Shown piece by piece: positions 60,360 through 64,000 of a stretch of DNA of 64,000 bases. The notes below the pieces were generated by a model, which saw nothing but the letters and a program-made list of their open reading frames with translations, was not told where the DNA came from and did not search any database. How positions within the stretch are numbered: the stretch's first letter is position 1; the number at the start of each line of letters is the position of its first letter. Source of the DNA: Aphelocoma coerulescens (Eukaryota; Chordata; Aves; Passeriformes; Corvidae); the NCBI RefSeq assembly GCF_041296385.1, contig NC_091016.1:10141997-10205996 (forward strand), written 5' to 3'. The translations under genes and the position numbers were made by a program.

Positions 60360-61268
60360 AAAGGCAAAGGAGTGGTAGACAAAAGAAGGCCAGGAATCTG
60401 TAGGCAAAGCAGGGATTGGGAGGGGTAGGCAAAGGAAAGCAAGGCCATGTTGGAAAGGGGCACAAATGTCAAGAAGGGCAAGGGTTATGCAAGGCAGTGC
60501 AAGGCAAGGGAAGGGTAGGCAGGCCAAGGCAAGACAAGAGCATGGAGGGGTGGTGCAGAAAAGGTGATGATCGGATGGATAGGCCAGTCAAAGGTGGGTA
60601 GGTGTGGGTAGACTAGGCGAGGGAAAGAGGGGTAGCAGGGCAAGGCAAGTGTTGGCTTTGCAAAGCAAGGCAAGAGAGACTTAGGCAAGGCCAAGAGAGT
60701 CATAGGAGAAGCAGGCAAGACAAGACCAGGAAACAAGGGGTAAGAAAGTCAAGGTGGGAGATTGGTGAACAAGGCCATGCAATGGAGACATAGGAAGGGC
60801 AAGGGAGGTACACAGAGGTGTCTGTAAGGCAATGCAAGGCTGGGCTCTGCATGGCAAGGGATGATCAGGTATGGCAATGCCTTCATGTACCCCACTGTTT
60901 CAGGAGAATATGAGAGGTGGCCCAGGGGTGGTCAAAGCCAGCAAGACCCATCTGTCCTGGCAGCTTTCCTCCGGGAGTAATCCTTGGTTGTATTGGATAT
61001 GGGACATGCAATCACCATTTTAGCCATAGACTCCTGGACAAGAATGAAAGTTCTTTTCCCTGGGAAGGAAAACACGTAGACCCACTGTTTCAGGTGCAGA
61101 TGCAAGACAGAACAAGGAAGGACAAGGCACTCGAAGAACGCCTTCTTTCTGGACGCGTCCTTCTGGGTGTGCTCAAGCTGCGTGGGCTCGGCAGCACTGA
61201 AGGTGTAAGAACCTGTTTCTGGCCAGGCAGTGTGCTGCAGTGCAAGGGCTGCGCCTTACTTTGTTGAA

Positions 61269-61440
61269 GCAGGCAGAGCATTCTCAGCTGAATCTGCTTG
61301 TTGAAGCAGCTCTTGGCTGGACATTTGCAAGTCGCGCCACTGAGTCCATGAAGCCGGTGCCCAGCTGCTTCGTTCTTCGCCTTCTGTGGTCCGGACAGGA
61401 CTGAAGCGCAGCGATGGCTTGGAGCTTTGCCGCTCTTCAG
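61269..61440 (+). repeat. Hybrid 172-bp repeat at deletion junction (unit 7)
   Basis: Same hybrid pattern as units 4 and 5; join within 61287-61313. Confidence 0.95.
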
Positions 61441-62392
61441 ATTGTTTACTGCAGGCATCTACATTTTTCTGTGCACGGATTTTCCTCAGCTGGACATAGA
61501 ATTATTTTCTTGCTGTTTTACAGTGTCCAGACCATCTGTGTAGCTCTCGGTCAGGGAAATGCGTCAAGAGAGACGCCCTTGCTGGATGAGCTTTTCGCTG
61601 GCCAAGCCTTTCGACATCCCACCACAATTGGTCGAGGACGAGGAGAAAGGAGGGGTAACAGGGTAATATCTCTACAGTGCATCAGGTCATGTGAAATTTG
61701 TGCTGCTGCTGCCTAGTGCCCTTGCAGCTATCTGGGGAAGCAATTGCCCTTCCCTTCAGTCTCTGAGTTTCGGAGAACACGAATGCATGTAGGATGCAAG
61801 CGGAGGAGGGAAGTACAGAGTGCACCGGTGAGTTCGCTGTTGCTTACCTGGGGAGGGCGGAGGTGCAGCCCAGCACTGGCTTTGACGTCTACGGCCGTTC
61901 TCCAGGAGAGTAGCTGCTGGAGGCTGCCAAGGGAGCTGCGAGCACGAAAGTATAGCGGGCGTCTGTCTTAGAAGAAAGGCGCAGAGCCGCACTGTGATGC
62001 GCCCTTTCAGGAGGCTGCTTGGAGAAAGGGTGCTTTAGGAGGGCCTTCTGCTTTGACGCCTGCTCCTGGCTGAGCTCTAGCTGCAGGGACTCTGCAAGGC
62101 TGAACGACTAGGAAAGTGCCTATCTCCACGCTGTGGGATGAAGTGCTACGGCTCCGCGTTCCCTTTTGGAGACGCGAGGACTCCCTCAGCCGGCTTGGCT
62201 TGTGAACGAGCCTGCTGGACTTCTGCAACTCGGTGCACTGCACCTGCAAGCCCGGTGCTCTGCGGCTTCATTTTTCGCCTCACGTTATCCGCACGGAAGG
62301 GAAGCCCAGCGAGGGCACTGAACTTTGCCGCTTTTGCTCGTGCATGCTGCACGCACCCTCGGTGTAGCGTGCACGATTTCTTTCCACAGCTC

Positions 62393-63104
62393 TATAGGAG
62401 AAAGGCTCGCGAAGGGTGTCTGGACTTCAGGCGGCTCTCTTGAAAGCTGTGTATTGCATAGGCGAAGTTACAGCATTTCAGGGAGTGGGTATCCAGAGCC
62501 AGCCCTACAGCTGTCAGCTACAGCTGGTAGGCATACCTGGAGCCGCTTTCTGTTCAAGTTAGAAAGCATTATGTATTTTTCTTTGCTGAGTATCTCAATA
62601 CATAGCAACCAATAAGCACCATACAACAATACCTTTACATTTGCCTGTAGCCTATCATGACTACTACCATTACCATATTATAGTCATTCTTATCCAATCA
62701 CAAGAGTAAGTATGTTACAATTTAAGCTTACAGTGGAAAATTCTCAGACCTCTCTTCTTCTTGCTACATCGACATTTCTTGTTTGCCTGCGATAGCTCTC
62801 TTTTTGGTAAAAACATGTTTTCTATTTCCTTATGGCCTTCTTGAGACTTATTTACTTGGTGAAAAACATGTGCTTGTTTGTACTCACATACCGGTGTCCT
62901 AATAAAAAACATCTCCTTCCAACTCAATCTCCAACCTTTGCCTTCTCAGTTATTCAGTGATCAGTGTTTCAGCAAAACACCTTTTACTCTCTATCAAAAC
63001 TCGTTTCCATTTCTACCTCATGCTAAGTTTCTACATTCAGAGATCTTTCTGTCAAGCCTACATAGCTGTGAAACTTTCTTACCAAACTTTCATCCTCTCC
63101 AACA
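62393..63104 (-). mobile_element. 712-bp LTR-like insertion, unit 7 copy
   Basis: AGCTC flanks at 62388-62392 and 63105-63109. Confidence 0.6.
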
Positions 63105-64000
63105 AGCTCGAGCTACAAGGACACCCTTTCAGTTTCGCTGAGTCCACGCTGCCCACGTAGCTGTCGCTGAGCGAAGTGTGCCAGGGGAGAAGCACTTGCT
63201 GGAAGAGTCTTTCAATGCGCACGGCTTTGAAGGCAGCACCACAATGTGGGTCACGAGAAGGGGTGAGGAGGAATGTGGTGTCGTCCTGGCACCTTTCTCC
63301 TGTGTGAGCTGTCTACCGAAGCTCTTTGCTCCTTGCGAGACGGCAGCGTGCGCCGGAGTACACTCGAGCCGAGGAGCGGGCAGACAGCATCGCCATCTGA
63401 CGGGCGCTTTGCAGCTTGCCGCAGAAAGCGCTGCACTGCCGGGCACAGTGTTCCGGGCGAGAAGCAGAAGACCGTCCGCCTCCGGGGGAACGAAGGTACG
63501 GCGTGCTCGAAAAGGCGAAGAACGAAGCCGCGGAGCGCCGGGCTCGCGTGCTCGTTGTACGGGCTGCAAGACGAGCGTGGCTGCCACTCTCCTGCCTGCT
63601 GAATTGACGTTATAGCCTTGGGAAGGAGGAAGTTCCATGGCACTTTCCTGTGCTGCTGCTGCCTATTCCTCTTGTAGCTCTCTGTGGAAGCATTTGCGCT
63701 TCCCTTCAGTCTCCGTCTTTCCGAGAACACGATGGTAGTAGCATGCAGCGGAGGAGGGAAGAACAGAGCGCACCGGTGAGTCTGGTGCCGCTTACGTGCG
63801 GAAGGCGAAGGTGCAGCCCAGCCCTGGCTTCTACTTCTCGGGCCGTTCTCCAGGAAAGCAGCTGCTGGAGGCTGCCAAGGGAGCTGCGAGAGTGAAAGCA
63901 AGGTGGGCGTCTGTCTTAGAAGAAAGGCACAGAGCCACAGTGTCATTTGCGATTTCCGAAGGCTGGTTGGAGAGGCGTGCTTTAGGAAAGCCTTCTGCTT

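Larger units (their letters stand above)
59167..64000 (+). repeat. Macrosatellite unit 7 (short type, cut by window end)
   Basis: The first 4834 bases of a further unit, running off the window. CCTTG/AAGGC block 59446-60878, core from 61269 onward. It carries the same deletion junction as units 4 and 5. It has T at 63251, unlike the other short units, which have C there. Private T at 63638, where all others have C. Its full length cannot be known here. Confidence 0.96.

Noticed and set aside
1..64000. Centromeric satellite with a CENP-B-like box, or telomeric repeat
   Set aside because: I found no CENP-B-box-like string, and TTAGGG occurs only as an isolated hexamer (for example near 478), never in tandem.
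1..64000. CRISPR array or bacterial repeat system
   Set aside because: Repeats are kilobases long without short regular spacers, there are no cas-like genes, and the composition and splice-like signals are eukaryotic.

Overview
The window is one continuous head-to-tail macrosatellite array. Six complete units and the first 4834 bases of a seventh fill all 64 kb, with no flanking unique DNA. Two length classes occur in the order L-L-L-S-S-L-S. L units are 10,104 bp (starts 1, 10105, 20209, 49063). S units are 9378 bp (start 30313) or 9372 bp (start 39691); the partial unit starting at 59167 is also S type. Unit starts are arbitrary because the window opens inside the array. The units differ at only a few dozen visible bases, so they are well over 99% identical. 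ORGANISM: I see no bacterial or phage gene, operon, rRNA, tRNA or CRISPR. A 10-kb homogenised tandem repeat, degenerate pentanucleotide satellite, LTR-like insertions, splice-like signals and a CpG-rich core point to a vertebrate nuclear genome. My guess is a bird (for example a sex chromosome or microchromosome macrosatellite), but this is an inference from sequence character and I recognised no named repeat family. LAYOUT OF ONE L UNIT (coordinates of unit 1): 1-280, spacer carrying the left arm of a diverged inverted repeat. 280-414, pyrimidine-rich CCTTG tract. 415-1712, purine-rich AAGGC tract, interrupted at 870-1193 by a 324-bp LTR-like insert. 1713-2102, spacer with the right inverted arm. 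2103-7265, GC- and CpG-rich core made of diverged copies of a module of about 1.2 kb (part A of 691 bp plus part B of about 0.35-0.55 kb), including one inverted B copy and one module split by a 712-bp insertion with 5-bp AGCTC flanks. 7266-7950, AT-richer segment with a 52-nt exon-like stretch. 7950-8900, another diverged module. 8900-10104, AT-richer spacer with weak module traces. TO CONVERT COORDINATES: add 10104, 20208 or 49062 for units 2, 3 and 6. For short units 4, 5 and 7 add 30312, 39690 or 59166 before unit position 2120, and 29586, 38964 or 58440 after the deletion. In unit 5 use 38958 beyond position 8131. HOW IT WORKS TOGETHER: S units lack 726 bp lying between two 172-bp direct repeats, and all three S units have the same junction, so one deletion was later copied through the array. 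Single-base variants are shuffled between units in patterns that need recombination or gene conversion. I call no protein-coding gene: the open frames lie on both strands over the same DNA, resemble no protein I know, and the longest is cut by a variable stop codon. The interest lies in array architecture, possible non-coding transcription and retained CpG.
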